A stretch of 64,000 nt of DNA, taken from an uncultured Poribacteria bacterium. Lineage in GTDB: Bacteria; Poribacteria; WGA-4E; PCPOR2b. A program made the translations under genes and the position numbers. The stretch covers positions 4,063,623-4,127,622 of the forward strand of contig OY282444.1 of NCBI GenBank assembly GCA_958296125.1. The letters are read 5' to 3'. Positions 28,236 to 36,936 of the stretch are shown here, one piece after another (the first letter of the stretch is position 1; the number at the start of each line of letters is the position of its first letter). A model generated the notes under the pieces. That model was not told where the DNA came from and searched no databases. It was given only the letters and a program-made list of their open reading frames with translations.

Positions 28236-29183
28236 TCATTTTAACTTTTTCATACGACCTTCTATCTCAGGTATAAGTTTTTGTAGGTCAGGATTGGTGC
28301 GAGCGAGATGAAGAGCTTGCTTGTACTGAGTCATAGCATCCCCATCGTTGCCTCGGTCAGCATAGATGATACCCAAATTGTAATATGCTGTTGCATCACT
28401 CGGATTGATGTTTGCTGCTCTCTCGAACGCAGCAACAGCTTCATCAAATCTGCCTTGTGCTTTGTAGGCATTTCCTAGGTTGTTGTGTAGATTTGCCAAG
28501 TTTGGGCTAATGCGAGCTGCCGCTTTGAAGTGGGTTATAGCTTCATCGAACCGATTCTGATTAGAAAGAGAGATTCCTAGATTATGATGTGATAAAGCGT
28601 CGTATGGGTTTATCGCAACAGCCTTTTTGAACACAGCGATGGCTTGGTTGAGTTCGCCCTGCGCTTTGTAGGAATTTCCGAGATAGTAGTAAGCTAGTGC
28701 ACTATTCGGATTGAGTTGAATTGCTTGCTCGAACGCAACAATAGCACTCTCAAAGTTACTTTGCTCCATGTAGGCGCGCCCCAGATGATTATGGGCTTGT
28801 GCATTGTCCGGAGCGATGCTGACCGCCTCTTTGAGCTCGACTATCGCATCCTCATTGTTGCCTTGTATACGATAGACAAGTCCTAAGCTGTTACGCGCCT
28901 CCACGAAATCTGGATGGATACGGATCGCCTGTTTGTACGCTAGCACCGCTTCATCAATTTGCCCTTGGCGATAGTAGGCGTTTCCCAAGTTATAATGCGC
29001 TTCTGCAAAGTTGGGGTCTATCTCAATCGCCTTTTTGTACGCTAGAATCGCTTCGTTAAATCTGCCTTCTTCCTGATAGGCATTTCCCCGATTATAGTGT
29101 GCTGCGATTTCTTCATCATGACAGGCAATGAAAAAAGTACTTGCCCCAATCAGGCAAATCGCAAGGGCGTATTTCATTCTCAA
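28236..29183 (-). CDS. TPR-repeat lipoprotein
   Basis: 315 residues. The signal sequence ends in FFIAC (lipobox, Cys about 21). Eight consecutive 34-residue TPR units fill residues about 28-300, each with the pattern 'A.yNLGnaY..qG..deAi..ykkAi.i.P'. The solenoid makes a protein-binding surface; partners are unknown. AGGAG lies before the first ATG. It is divergent from the hydantoinase gene, with about 290 bases between. Confidence 0.9.
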   Translation of the reverse strand: MRMKYALAICLIGASTFFIACHDEEIAAHYNRGNAYQEEGRFNEAILAYKKAIEIDPNFAEAHYNLGNAYYRQGQIDEAVLAYKQAIRIHPDFVEARNSLGLVYRIQGNNEDAIVELKEAVSIAPDNAQAHNHLGRAYMEQSNFESAIVAFEQAIQLNPNSALAYYYLGNSYKAQGELNQAIAVFKKAVAINPYDALSHHNLGISLSNQNRFDEAITHFKAAARISPNLANLHNNLGNAYKAQGRFDEAVAAFERAANINPSDATAYYNLGIIYADRGNDGDAMTQYKQALHLARTNPDLQKLIPEIEGRMKKLK

Positions 29184-29470
29184 CTCTCCTCATCTTGTAA
29201 AGTCCTGAACGGGTTTGTCACTGTTAACAGATGGTAAAGCGGACCCTATGATAGGCTAACCGAAACTTCACCTGCAAAGAAACTGCTCCCGGTCAATCCA
29301 ATTTTCAGCTTGATTTCTCTCTGATTTTACGGTACAGTGTAGCACTATTAGGGTGCGATGTCAATAGAGAAAGATTCCCTCTCTCGTCAGATTGCCAAAC
29401 CCAAAGGGAGCAGGAAATCTCTACCAAGTCTCAAACCTATCCTTGATAAACGATAAAAAGAAAAGATGAA
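29184..29470. other. Divergent spacer, TPR lipoprotein / hydantoinase B
   Basis: About 290 bases that must carry promoters for both flanking genes. I see no consensus -35/-10 pair, riboswitch or RNA gene in it. Confidence 0.4.
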
Positions 29471-31222
29471 ATGAACGATATGGCAACTTCCCTGGATCCT
29501 ATTACATCGGAACTGATTAAAAATGCACTAGATGCGCTGGTAGATGAGATGGCACTGACGCTGGTGCGGACAGCGTATTCATCCAATCTGAAAAACGCGA
29601 TGGATTTGTCCGCAGCGGTGTGTGATGGAGAGGGGCAACTTATCGCGCAAGGCCTGACGTTGCCGCTGCATCTCGGCTCCGTACCCGAATTTATGCGTGC
29701 AATCATCGCTAAGCTCGGCGGGAAGATGCGTGACGGTGACATCTACATCACCAACGACCCGTATGAGGGCGGCTCCCACCTACCTGACATGTATCTGTGC
29801 AAACCCATTTTTCTCGACGATTCGACACCTATTGCCTTCGTCGTTTGCATCGCGCATCACACCGACATCGGGGGCAAAACGCCGGGTGGAAATGGCTGTG
29901 ATGCCACAGAACTTTATCAGGAAGGCTTGTGCATCCCGCTGCTCAAACTCTACGACGAAGGTGAAGCGAATCAAACTGTCTTTGAGTTCATCGCTCGCAA
30001 CGTCCGCATCCCGCGCCAGGTCCTTGGCGATTTACGGGCAGAATTGGCATGTCTGCATGTCGGTCAGGAGGGAGTCCGGGCGTTATTTGAGAAATACGGT
30101 GCAGTGCAACTCTCAGCCTATTTCGCAGCGTTGCTCAACTATGCCGAGCGAACCGCGAAAGCAGAAATTGACGGGCTGCCTGATGGTGTGTATTCATTTA
30201 CTGACTATCTTGACGATGATGGTATCGATCCTGACCCAATTCCGATTGTGGTCACCATTACCATTACGGGCGATCGCATGATCGTTGACTTCACAGGCTC
30301 ATCGCCACAGGTCAGAGGCGGCATCAACTGTCCACTCTCATTTACGGAATCGACCGCCTATGCCTGCGTGCGCTGCTTGATGGGAGCGGATGTTCCGAAC
30401 AATGGTGGCTACTTCCGCCCAATTACGGTCATAGCACCAGAGGGCACGATTGTCAATCCGCTGGCACCGGGGCCTGTGGCTGCACGCGGCTTGACCGGTT
30501 TTCGTATCGCTAACGTCGTCTTTGGTGCACTCGCCCAAGCTGCGCCGGATCGGGTTCCCGCTTGCGAAATCGGAGGCGATACCGGTGTCAGCATCGGCGG
30601 TTATGAGCGTGTCGTGCAAGACGGAAAAACGGAATTGCGCGGGTTCGTATTCCTCGAATTTCTCTACGGTTCGTGGGGAGGACGCTTGGATAAGGATGGG
30701 ATTGACGGTGTGGCGAGTAGTGTGGTCAATTTTTCCAACAATCCCGCCGAAGTCTTGGAAGCTGAGCTGCCCCTCCGTATTGAGGGTTACAGCTATCTTC
30801 CGGATACCGGCGGCGCGGGGATCCACCGCGGGGGGCTAAGTCTGGTCCGAGACTTTCGTTTGCTAGCTGAAGAAGCGACACTGCAAATTCGGGCAGACCG
30901 TACAAAATATCAGCCCTACGGTTTGCAAGGAGGGGGTGCAGGTGCTCCGTCACAAAATATCTTGAACCCTGAGGGCGAGGCTCGTGAACTTCCCCCCAAA
31001 CCCACGCTAACCATCCAACGCGGCGATGTCTTCCGTCATATTGCCGCGGGAGCAGGCGGATGGGGAAATCCCTTCGAGCGCGACCCGCAATCGGTGCTGA
31101 GAGATGTCATCGAAGAAAAAGTTACGATTGCACACGCCCACGATGCCTACGGGGTGGTCATTAACCCGCAGACATACGAGGTGGATGAGGTTGCTACACA
31201 GCAGTTGCGAGCAGCAGAGTAG
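29471..31222 (+). CDS. hyuB: Hydantoinase B/oxoprolinase family protein
   Basis: 583 residues, the usual HyuB size. Hallmarks are DPITSELIKNALDALVDEMA, TAYSSNLKNAMDLSAAVCD, GDIYITNDPYEGGSHLPDM and AHHTDIGGKTPGG, followed by a glycine-rich C-terminus (GGAGIHRGGLS, HIAAGAGGWGNPFERDP). HyuB normally works with HyuA in ATP-dependent opening of hydantoins, 5-oxoproline or related rings, or in acetone/acetophenone carboxylases. No hyuA is adjacent or in the window, so the partner must be elsewhere or this copy works differently. The start may be nine bases later (second ATG). It is followed 39 bases on by a Gfo/Idh oxidoreductase. Confidence 0.9.
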   Translation: MNDMATSLDPITSELIKNALDALVDEMALTLVRTAYSSNLKNAMDLSAAVCDGEGQLIAQGLTLPLHLGSVPEFMRAIIAKLGGKMRDGDIYITNDPYEGGSHLPDMYLCKPIFLDDSTPIAFVVCIAHHTDIGGKTPGGNGCDATELYQEGLCIPLLKLYDEGEANQTVFEFIARNVRIPRQVLGDLRAELACLHVGQEGVRALFEKYGAVQLSAYFAALLNYAERTAKAEIDGLPDGVYSFTDYLDDDGIDPDPIPIVVTITITGDRMIVDFTGSSPQVRGGINCPLSFTESTAYACVRCLMGADVPNNGGYFRPITVIAPEGTIVNPLAPGPVAARGLTGFRIANVVFGALAQAAPDRVPACEIGGDTGVSIGGYERVVQDGKTELRGFVFLEFLYGSWGGRLDKDGIDGVASSVVNFSNNPAEVLEAELPLRIEGYSYLPDTGGAGIHRGGLSLVRDFRLLAEEATLQIRADRTKYQPYGLQGGGAGAPSQNILNPEGEARELPPKPTLTIQRGDVFRHIAAGAGGWGNPFERDPQSVLRDVIEEKVTIAHAHDAYGVVINPQTYEVDEVATQQLRAAE

Positions 31223-31261
31223 TTTAACAATGGCAAGATTATTCCACGAAAGGAGTACGTG

Positions 31262-32317
31262 ATGGCAAAACAATATCGTGCATGTTTAATTGGATGCGGC
31301 CGCATGGGTGCCACAATTGACGACGAAATGGCGGGACGTCCGGAGCGTTTTCTCTGGATTCCCTACTCCCATGCAGCGGCAGCCGTGGCGTGCGATCGAA
31401 CAGATCTGGTGGCGGTATCGGACGTGATCGCCGAAAAAGCGGAAACCGCGCGCCAACGTTATGGAGCGCAACACGCCTATACCGATTACCGCGAAATGAT
31501 TGAAAAGGAACAGCCGGACATCGTGTGCGTCGCGACCCGTCCGCCGCAACGTGCGGAAGTAGCAATCTTCGCCGCTGAACACGGCGTGAAAGGTATCTAC
31601 GCCGAAAAACCGCTCTGTTGCTCAATGGAGGAAGCCGACGCAATGGTAGATGCTGTTGAACGAAATGGCACCAAGTTCAACTACGGGACACAACGGCGCT
31701 TCATGCCGTTTTATCGTAAGATGCGTGAATTAATCGACGCGGGCGAGATTGGCGATGTTCAATGCGTCATCGCCCAATATGGTGCCACTTCTGCGTTGTG
31801 GGGGCTGACCCATGCCGCCGATATGCTGCTATATCTTGCGGGCGATGTAGAGATTGACTTTGTTCAAGGCTCAATTATTTGCGACACCGAAGATTGGGAC
31901 GGAAATCGTCTCAATACTGACCCCGCCATCGCCGGTGGCTATGTCCGTTTTTCCAACGGAGTCCACGGCTACAACACAGCAGGCACCGGTCCTGAGTTTG
32001 AGGTGTGCGGTACAAAGGGAAAAATGCGCACCATTAACAACGGGATGACCTGTCAGTTTCGCAAAGCGTCGGAATCCGCTCGTATTTTAGAGGAGATGCC
32101 CTTTCCAGAAGTAGCTCGTGAGAGTGGCACGGAGATGGGGATTAAGAACCTCGCAGAAGCATTGGACACCGGAGACGAGACGCAGGGGCCGATTCAACTT
32201 GCACGTCGCAGCCAAGAAATGCTGATGGGGATGATCGAATCCGACCGTCTGGGCGGTATGCGCGTGTCGCTACCAATGGTCAACCGCGGACTCTATGTCG
32301 GTCGGCCGGATTGGTAG
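31262..32317 (+). CDS. Gfo/Idh/MocA family oxidoreductase 2
   Basis: 351 residues from the ATG at 31262 (GAAAGGAG upstream; the GTG three bases earlier is less likely). The Rossmann start is LIGCGRMGATIDDE and a canonical EKP site is present (YAEKPLCCSMEEADAMVDA). It has the C-terminal alpha/beta domain and a conserved-looking end (VSLPMVNRGLYVG). It shares GCGRMG(A/S)TIDDE and the TRPxxRAEV segment with the gene at 44331, so those two are closer to each other than to the other two copies. It is followed after 12 bases by a PhyH dioxygenase, suggesting one transcript and consecutive steps on an unknown substrate. Confidence 0.92.
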   Translation: MAKQYRACLIGCGRMGATIDDEMAGRPERFLWIPYSHAAAAVACDRTDLVAVSDVIAEKAETARQRYGAQHAYTDYREMIEKEQPDIVCVATRPPQRAEVAIFAAEHGVKGIYAEKPLCCSMEEADAMVDAVERNGTKFNYGTQRRFMPFYRKMRELIDAGEIGDVQCVIAQYGATSALWGLTHAADMLLYLAGDVEIDFVQGSIICDTEDWDGNRLNTDPAIAGGYVRFSNGVHGYNTAGTGPEFEVCGTKGKMRTINNGMTCQFRKASESARILEEMPFPEVARESGTEMGIKNLAEALDTGDETQGPIQLARRSQEMLMGMIESDRLGGMRVSLPMVNRGLYVGRPDW

Positions 32318-32329
32318 GAGGCAACCACT

Positions 32330-33136
32330 ATGAGCTTGGATCAAGCGCTGCAACACCTGAAAATTGATGGGTGGTATGTTATGGAAGGCATTATCCCAGC
32401 AAACGAGGTTGATGCCGTGCGCGAGAGTGTCGAACAGGTGACCGTTGTGCATCGTAATCCCAATGCGCCTGACGGTATCGGTCATGTGCCGGGGTTTATC
32501 CGCTACGACCAATCAATCGCCCCTTACTTGGCTGACCAGCGCATGCTTGCCCTTGTCGAAGCTCTGTTAGGTCCCCATGTGCGGGTATCGTTTACGACCG
32601 GCACGATTAACTATCCGGGAAACGAGCGCGGGGGATGGCACAGCGATTGGCCCTTTAATCAGAACAACGCCGGTCACATCCCTGCCCCCTACCCCGACGC
32701 GATGATGCACATTACGACGCTGTGGATGCTATCACCGTTCACCTGTGAAAACGGGGGCACCCTTATTGTCCCCGGCAGCCATCGGTCAAACAACAACCCA
32801 ACCGGAAATAATGGCATAGCTCCAGATAGTCCCTACCCAACCGAAATGCAGGCGACCGGACGCGCCGGCAGTGTGCTCGTGATGGACAGCCGTATGTGGC
32901 ATGCCACCGCTCCGAATCGCACTGGCCAACCCCGGACTTCGGTGGTGGTGCGCTACGCGCCGTGGTGGCTCAATCTGGATGTGCTGATGGCCGGTTCAGA
33001 TGAGCGTGCCCGCATTGTAGACGAGGCTGGTGGAACGGAGAACAAGGTCCCGCCCATCCCGCCGGACGTTTACGACGCTTTCCCCAACGATGTAAAACCG
33101 TTGTTCCGGCATTGGGTGAGAGAGGACACGCTATAA
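32330..33136 (+). CDS. Phytanoyl-CoA dioxygenase (PhyH) family protein
   Basis: 268 residues with AGGAGG before the start. This is an Fe(II)/2-oxoglutarate-dependent oxygenase fold: iron ligands HSD in GGWHSDWPFNQ and the distal His in DSRMWHATAPNRTGQPR, with Arg for 2-oxoglutarate nearby. LIVPGSHRSNNNP is the family's 'PGSH' motif. Members hydroxylate unactivated carbons. It sits directly behind a Gfo/Idh oxidoreductase and before a BNR protein, consistent with modification of a sugar or secondary metabolite, but the substrate is unknown. Confidence 0.9.
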   Translation: MSLDQALQHLKIDGWYVMEGIIPANEVDAVRESVEQVTVVHRNPNAPDGIGHVPGFIRYDQSIAPYLADQRMLALVEALLGPHVRVSFTTGTINYPGNERGGWHSDWPFNQNNAGHIPAPYPDAMMHITTLWMLSPFTCENGGTLIVPGSHRSNNNPTGNNGIAPDSPYPTEMQATGRAGSVLVMDSRMWHATAPNRTGQPRTSVVVRYAPWWLNLDVLMAGSDERARIVDEAGGTENKVPPIPPDVYDAFPNDVKPLFRHWVREDTL

Positions 33137-33235
33137 ACCTACTCTGTAGGCGATCCACGGAGGTGGGGCTAAGAACCAATTGTGTTCACGTTTCACGCTC
33201 TCAGCACTTTTGATGGTGACGAAAGTTTGATTTTC

Positions 33236-33244
33236 TGCTATAAC
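33236..33244 (+). promoter_or_regulatory. Extended -10 promoter candidate
   Basis: TGCTATAAC, an extended -10 (TGn-TATAAT type) about 50 bases before the ATG of the next BNR gene. No matching -35 box; moderate to low confidence. Confidence 0.3.
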
Positions 33245-33296
33245 ATGGTTCTATCAACCTGTTTTTGATCATCGATAACTTTTTGAGGAGGCGGAT

Positions 33297-34358
33297 ATGC
33301 CACAATTCCACCGTGAAAGTCGCGTCGTTGTCTGGGAGGGTCATGTCGCCACACCCGGCGGAGAGCGATTGCAGAATGGCGATATCCTCATTACTGCGCG
33401 TTATCCAGATCCCCATGCAAAACAGCCACGAACCATCTCAGGGATGAAGCGTTCCCGTGACGGTGGCAAAACGTGGGAGGGCTCCATCCATCAATTTATT
33501 CCGTCGCGTTCTGACCATCCAACGTCATTTCTAGCTTATCATGGCATTGCGGAGCTTAGCGATGGAACGATATTGTTACCCATTTCTGGCATAGGAGGCC
33601 CCCATCAGGGTGTATATCTGTGCCGGTCTACAGATGCCGGCGAATCTTGGTCAGAGCCTGAGCGTGTCGGCGCAAAGATTGCCGACTTTGATTGGTCCGA
33701 CGTGCATACCTACGGCAAGATCCGCGAGTTGTCCGACGGCACATTGCTCATGCCGGTGTGGGGACGCTTTCGAGGTGAACGGGTTGCAGCCAGTGCTCAG
33801 CTACGGTCGATTGACGGTGGCCGGACTTGGGATGAAGGAGTCATCCTCTGCCGCGGTGTCATCGCCCAAAACGAGGTAATCGAACTACCCGATGGCAGAC
33901 TGATGGCAATGGTCGCAAGTGACGACTCCCCCGCAGGGCACGGCATGATGCCCCTCTATTGGACCTTCTCAGAAGACAAAGGACGCACATGGTCTGACTT
34001 GGAACTGACCATGTATCCCATCTATGGACACTCACCGACGTTATTTCTCACCCGTAAAGGCACACTGCTTTGCTCATACCGCTGGGTTGGCGATTTGGAT
34101 CAAGGCTGGTGCGGCGTTGGCTTCAGCGACTACTCTCACGAAGGCGACTGGAATGGGACATGGCGCAACTCACCGACACTGGTGTGGTCAACCCGCTCTG
34201 TCCACGAACCAGTAACCCTTGGCCGCACAATCGGCGGCTATTCCAGCATTATCCCACTGAATGATGACCGTTTTATGATTCTCTACTTCATGTCTTGGGG
34301 AGGCAACCAGGACTCGGAGACACGCGACATTGAAGGCGTAGTATATGCGGAGGAGTAA
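33297..34358 (+). CDS. BNR-repeat sialidase-like protein 2
   Basis: 353 residues, GAGGAGG before the ATG. Asp boxes occur four times: SRDGGKTWEGS, CRSTDAGESWSEP, RSIDGGRTWDEG and FSEDKGRTWSDL, spaced as in a beta-propeller. Motifs between blades such as HGIAELSDGTILLPISG and IRELSDGTLLMPVWG are typical of exo-alpha-sialidase (GH33-like) relatives in environmental bacteria. No signal peptide is visible. Sialic acid specificity is not shown. It may be the last gene of the oxidoreductase/PhyH/BNR cluster. Confidence 0.85.
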   Translation: MPQFHRESRVVVWEGHVATPGGERLQNGDILITARYPDPHAKQPRTISGMKRSRDGGKTWEGSIHQFIPSRSDHPTSFLAYHGIAELSDGTILLPISGIGGPHQGVYLCRSTDAGESWSEPERVGAKIADFDWSDVHTYGKIRELSDGTLLMPVWGRFRGERVAASAQLRSIDGGRTWDEGVILCRGVIAQNEVIELPDGRLMAMVASDDSPAGHGMMPLYWTFSEDKGRTWSDLELTMYPIYGHSPTLFLTRKGTLLCSYRWVGDLDQGWCGVGFSDYSHEGDWNGTWRNSPTLVWSTRSVHEPVTLGRTIGGYSSIIPLNDDRFMILYFMSWGGNQDSETRDIEGVVYAEE

Positions 34359-34417
34359 TCCTTGAATTGGGAGTGAAATCCGTGGTCGGAGGATTCACCG
34401 GGGAGGTAACCACCGCA

Positions 34418-35010
34418 ATGCACACAGTTCCATACGATGCCATTATTGTTAGTGGGGGACACAATGGGTTGGAGGTGCTGGTCTTAGAACGAAGGCGCGG
34501 GGTGGGTGATGCTTGCACGACCGAGTAAATTTTCCCGACTCTCACATCTCTGCCTGTTCATTCATTGTTCACACTACAGGCACTTGATCCAGAGCGATTT
34601 TTCCCATTACCTGATAATCGTTATCTACTGTATTGGGGGATACTGAGCGCACCTGCCGGGAGATAGAGACATTCTCCGAGCGAGATGCTGCTGGCTATCG
34701 CAAATGGATTAACTTTTGGAAATGGGCGGGTAGGCTATTCAATGAATACTTCCTGACTGAGCCGCCGACGATCACCGAGCTGTACGAGCGCGTAAGAAGT
34801 ACCAAGGATGAAGCGTTACTTAATCACCTGCTCAATTAGAGTCCAGCATCGTCCAAGCAATCACCCAACTAGACACTGACTTTGGCACGTTGAAATTTCA
34901 CGCAGCAGTCAGTGAACTATCTGACTTCAGTCGCCACCTCGGCACCGATTACGACCCACACTATGTTGCTTCAATACGCATCTGTCCATCCACGGACTAC
35001 TATCGAAATT
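34418..35010 (+). pseudogene. Decayed phytoene-desaturase-like FAD oxidoreductase (three frames)
   Basis: Three fragments of one protein lie in three frames. The N-piece (34418, after GGGGAGGT) reads VPYDAIIVSGGHNGLEVLVL with ERRRGVGDACTTE and a stop, the FAD-binding GxGxxG start with about ten residues deleted after GHNGL. The middle piece (about 34590-34839) reads FPLPDNRYLLYWGDTERTCR and FSERDAAGYRKW. The C-piece (34845-35010) reads KFHAAVSELSDFSRHLGTDY and IRICPSTDYY, matching the 'LSELPDF..LPGt' and 'iCPSldY' region of COG1233 proteins. Most of the middle of the gene is missing. A dead relic. Confidence 0.7.
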
Positions 35011-35156
35011 TCACTTCGTTCAGCCTAGGGAGATTCGCAAAACTCTGAAGGCTCAGATCTGTTTATTTGCTTAATTACTCATTCGCATATTCCTGCAAAC
35101 CGATCGCAAAACTCTGACCTATCCAAGGTGAGGAGAAAAACCGAAGGAAAACAATC

Positions 35157-36701
35157 ATGAAAAGACTACCGATCCTGTTTGTTGTAATGTTGGTGATGTG
35201 TCAATCAACTATAACCTACACCGAAGAAGTCAAACTGATCGCCGGTGATGCGGCGGAGGATGACAATTTCAGCACTTCTGTCTCTATCAACGGAAACTAC
35301 GCCATTGTCGGTGCTCCGGGTAACGATGATGATGGAGACCGATCTGGTTCGGCCTATATTTTCGCGCTTGATGGAGGGATTTGGGCCCAGCAGGCGAAGC
35401 TCACTGCCAAAGATGGGGCGGGAGGAGACTTCTTTGGTCGTTCCGTCTCCATCAACGGCGACTGGGCGATCGTTAGTTCTCATCATGATGATGTGTGGTC
35501 TGGTTCAGCCTATATCTACCAGCGCGACGGAAAAAATTGGAAAGAGCAGGGCAAAGTCAATGCCAAGGATGGGGAAGCCAATGACAGTTTCGGCTTTTCT
35601 GTCGACATCAGCGGAGACACCATCATTGCCGGAGTCCCCCAAGACGATGATAAAGGAGCTGACTCCGGCTCAGTGTTTGTCTTCGTACGCGTTGGGGACA
35701 AATGGGTAGAGCAACAAAAATTTACACCCCGCGACGCGGAGGCAGGGGACATCTTTGGTTCTTCCGTCTCCATCGACGGTGACTACGCTATCATCGGGTC
35801 TCTTTGGGACGATGATAAAGGAAGTCGGTCCGGTTCGGCGTATATCTACAGGCGCAGCAAGAGGGTTTGGAAAGAGGAGGCGAAGCTCGTTGCTAGCGAC
35901 GGAGCAAGGGGCTCCGAGTTTGGCTTTTCCGTTCACATCAGTGGAAACTATGCTATCGTCGGGGCGAATTCGCACAATAGCGGTGCTGGTGCGGCGTATG
36001 TCTTTGTGCGCAACGGAGAAACTTGGACCGAAGAGGCGAAACTTACAGCTAGTGACGGGAAAGCAAAGGACAACTTCGGAATTTCTGTCTCCATCAATGC
36101 AACCACCGGAAACGTTGCTGCCCTCGTGGGATCTTACCGGCACGATGGTAAAGGAAACAATTCCGGGGCAGTCTATTCTTTTTTACGTAAGGGTAAAGCT
36201 TGGATTGAAAGGGCGAGGGTGACTGCTAGCGACGTAGAGGCAGGGGATAGATTCGGCGGGTCCGTCTCCATCAGTGCCAATCATGCCCTCACTGGTTCTA
36301 GCTTGAAGAATGGCGGTACGGGTTCAGCCTATATCTATAATGTCTTCGACGATTTGGCACTTTCAGTCGAACCCTTCGGAAAGCAGGTTGTTTTGTGGGG
36401 GCAAATACGCAAAAATGCCCTGTACCAAAACTTCCCAAATCCGTTCAATCCCGATACGTGGATCCCTTACCAGTTGGCAGAAGATGCCTGGGTCACTTTG
36501 ACCATTTCTGATTTGACAGGTTACGTTGTCCGCACATTCAAAGTCGGACATCAACCTGCTGCTATGTATACATCAAAAGAGAGAGCAATTTACTGGGATG
36601 GTCGTAACGACATAGGTGAACCTGTATCCAGCGGTATCTATTTTTATCACCTGCAAGCAGGCAACTTTGCCACAACGAAGAAGATGATAATCATCAAATA
36701 G
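35157..36701 (+). CDS. Secreted FG-GAP propeller protein with FlgD/T9SS-like C-terminal domain
   Basis: 514 residues. Signal peptide (MKRLPILFVVMLVMCQS), then seven FG-GAP-like repeats of about 50 residues, each with 'D.FG.SVSI.G.YAIVG...DD..G..SGSAYIY', which should fold as a seven-bladed propeller. Near residue 395 comes SVEPFGKQVVLWGQI, then ALYQNFPNPFNPDTWIPYQL and a FlgD-like Ig domain ending in GIYFYHLQAGNFATTKKMII. This C-terminal type is used as a sorting or anchoring domain in some secreted proteins. The same WGxIK-type motif ends the three LamG proteins of this window. A cell-surface or secreted adhesion role is inferred. Confidence 0.85.
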   Translation: MKRLPILFVVMLVMCQSTITYTEEVKLIAGDAAEDDNFSTSVSINGNYAIVGAPGNDDDGDRSGSAYIFALDGGIWAQQAKLTAKDGAGGDFFGRSVSINGDWAIVSSHHDDVWSGSAYIYQRDGKNWKEQGKVNAKDGEANDSFGFSVDISGDTIIAGVPQDDDKGADSGSVFVFVRVGDKWVEQQKFTPRDAEAGDIFGSSVSIDGDYAIIGSLWDDDKGSRSGSAYIYRRSKRVWKEEAKLVASDGARGSEFGFSVHISGNYAIVGANSHNSGAGAAYVFVRNGETWTEEAKLTASDGKAKDNFGISVSINATTGNVAALVGSYRHDGKGNNSGAVYSFLRKGKAWIERARVTASDVEAGDRFGGSVSISANHALTGSSLKNGGTGSAYIYNVFDDLALSVEPFGKQVVLWGQIRKNALYQNFPNPFNPDTWIPYQLAEDAWVTLTISDLTGYVVRTFKVGHQPAAMYTSKERAIYWDGRNDIGEPVSSGIYFYHLQAGNFATTKKMIIIK

Positions 36702-36720
36702 TATCAAATAGTATCAAATG
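36692..36720 (+). repeat. Short tandem repeat at gene end
   Basis: Three copies of a ten-base unit (ATCAAATAGT, the last imperfect) begin at the stop codon of the FG-GAP gene; slippage-type repeat of no evident function. Confidence 0.6.
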
Positions 36721-36820
36721 ACTATATGATGGCTGTAATACCGATGTCTATTGACTTTGAGCCATCACCCATGAGCGGGTTGGCTTGGTGAGTCTATCCA
36801 TCAAGCAATTGATACAAATC

Positions 36821-36887
36821 TCCCACGAAAACCAAGACAGGTCTACCCTATTTCACCTACAAAGCCAAACATTTTTTGACTCACTAC
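36821..36887 (+). repeat. 67-bp dispersed repeat, copy 1
   Basis: Matches 48172-48238 at the same length with six mismatches by eye, same orientation. It contains GTCTACCCTATTTCACCTAC and ends TTTTGACTCACTAC. No coding frame or terminal inverted repeat is clear; family unknown. Confidence 0.8.
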
Positions 36888-36936
36888 TGTTTGCCGATCT
36901 GCCTTACAAACACGGGGTCCCTTTTTCGGTGAAGCT

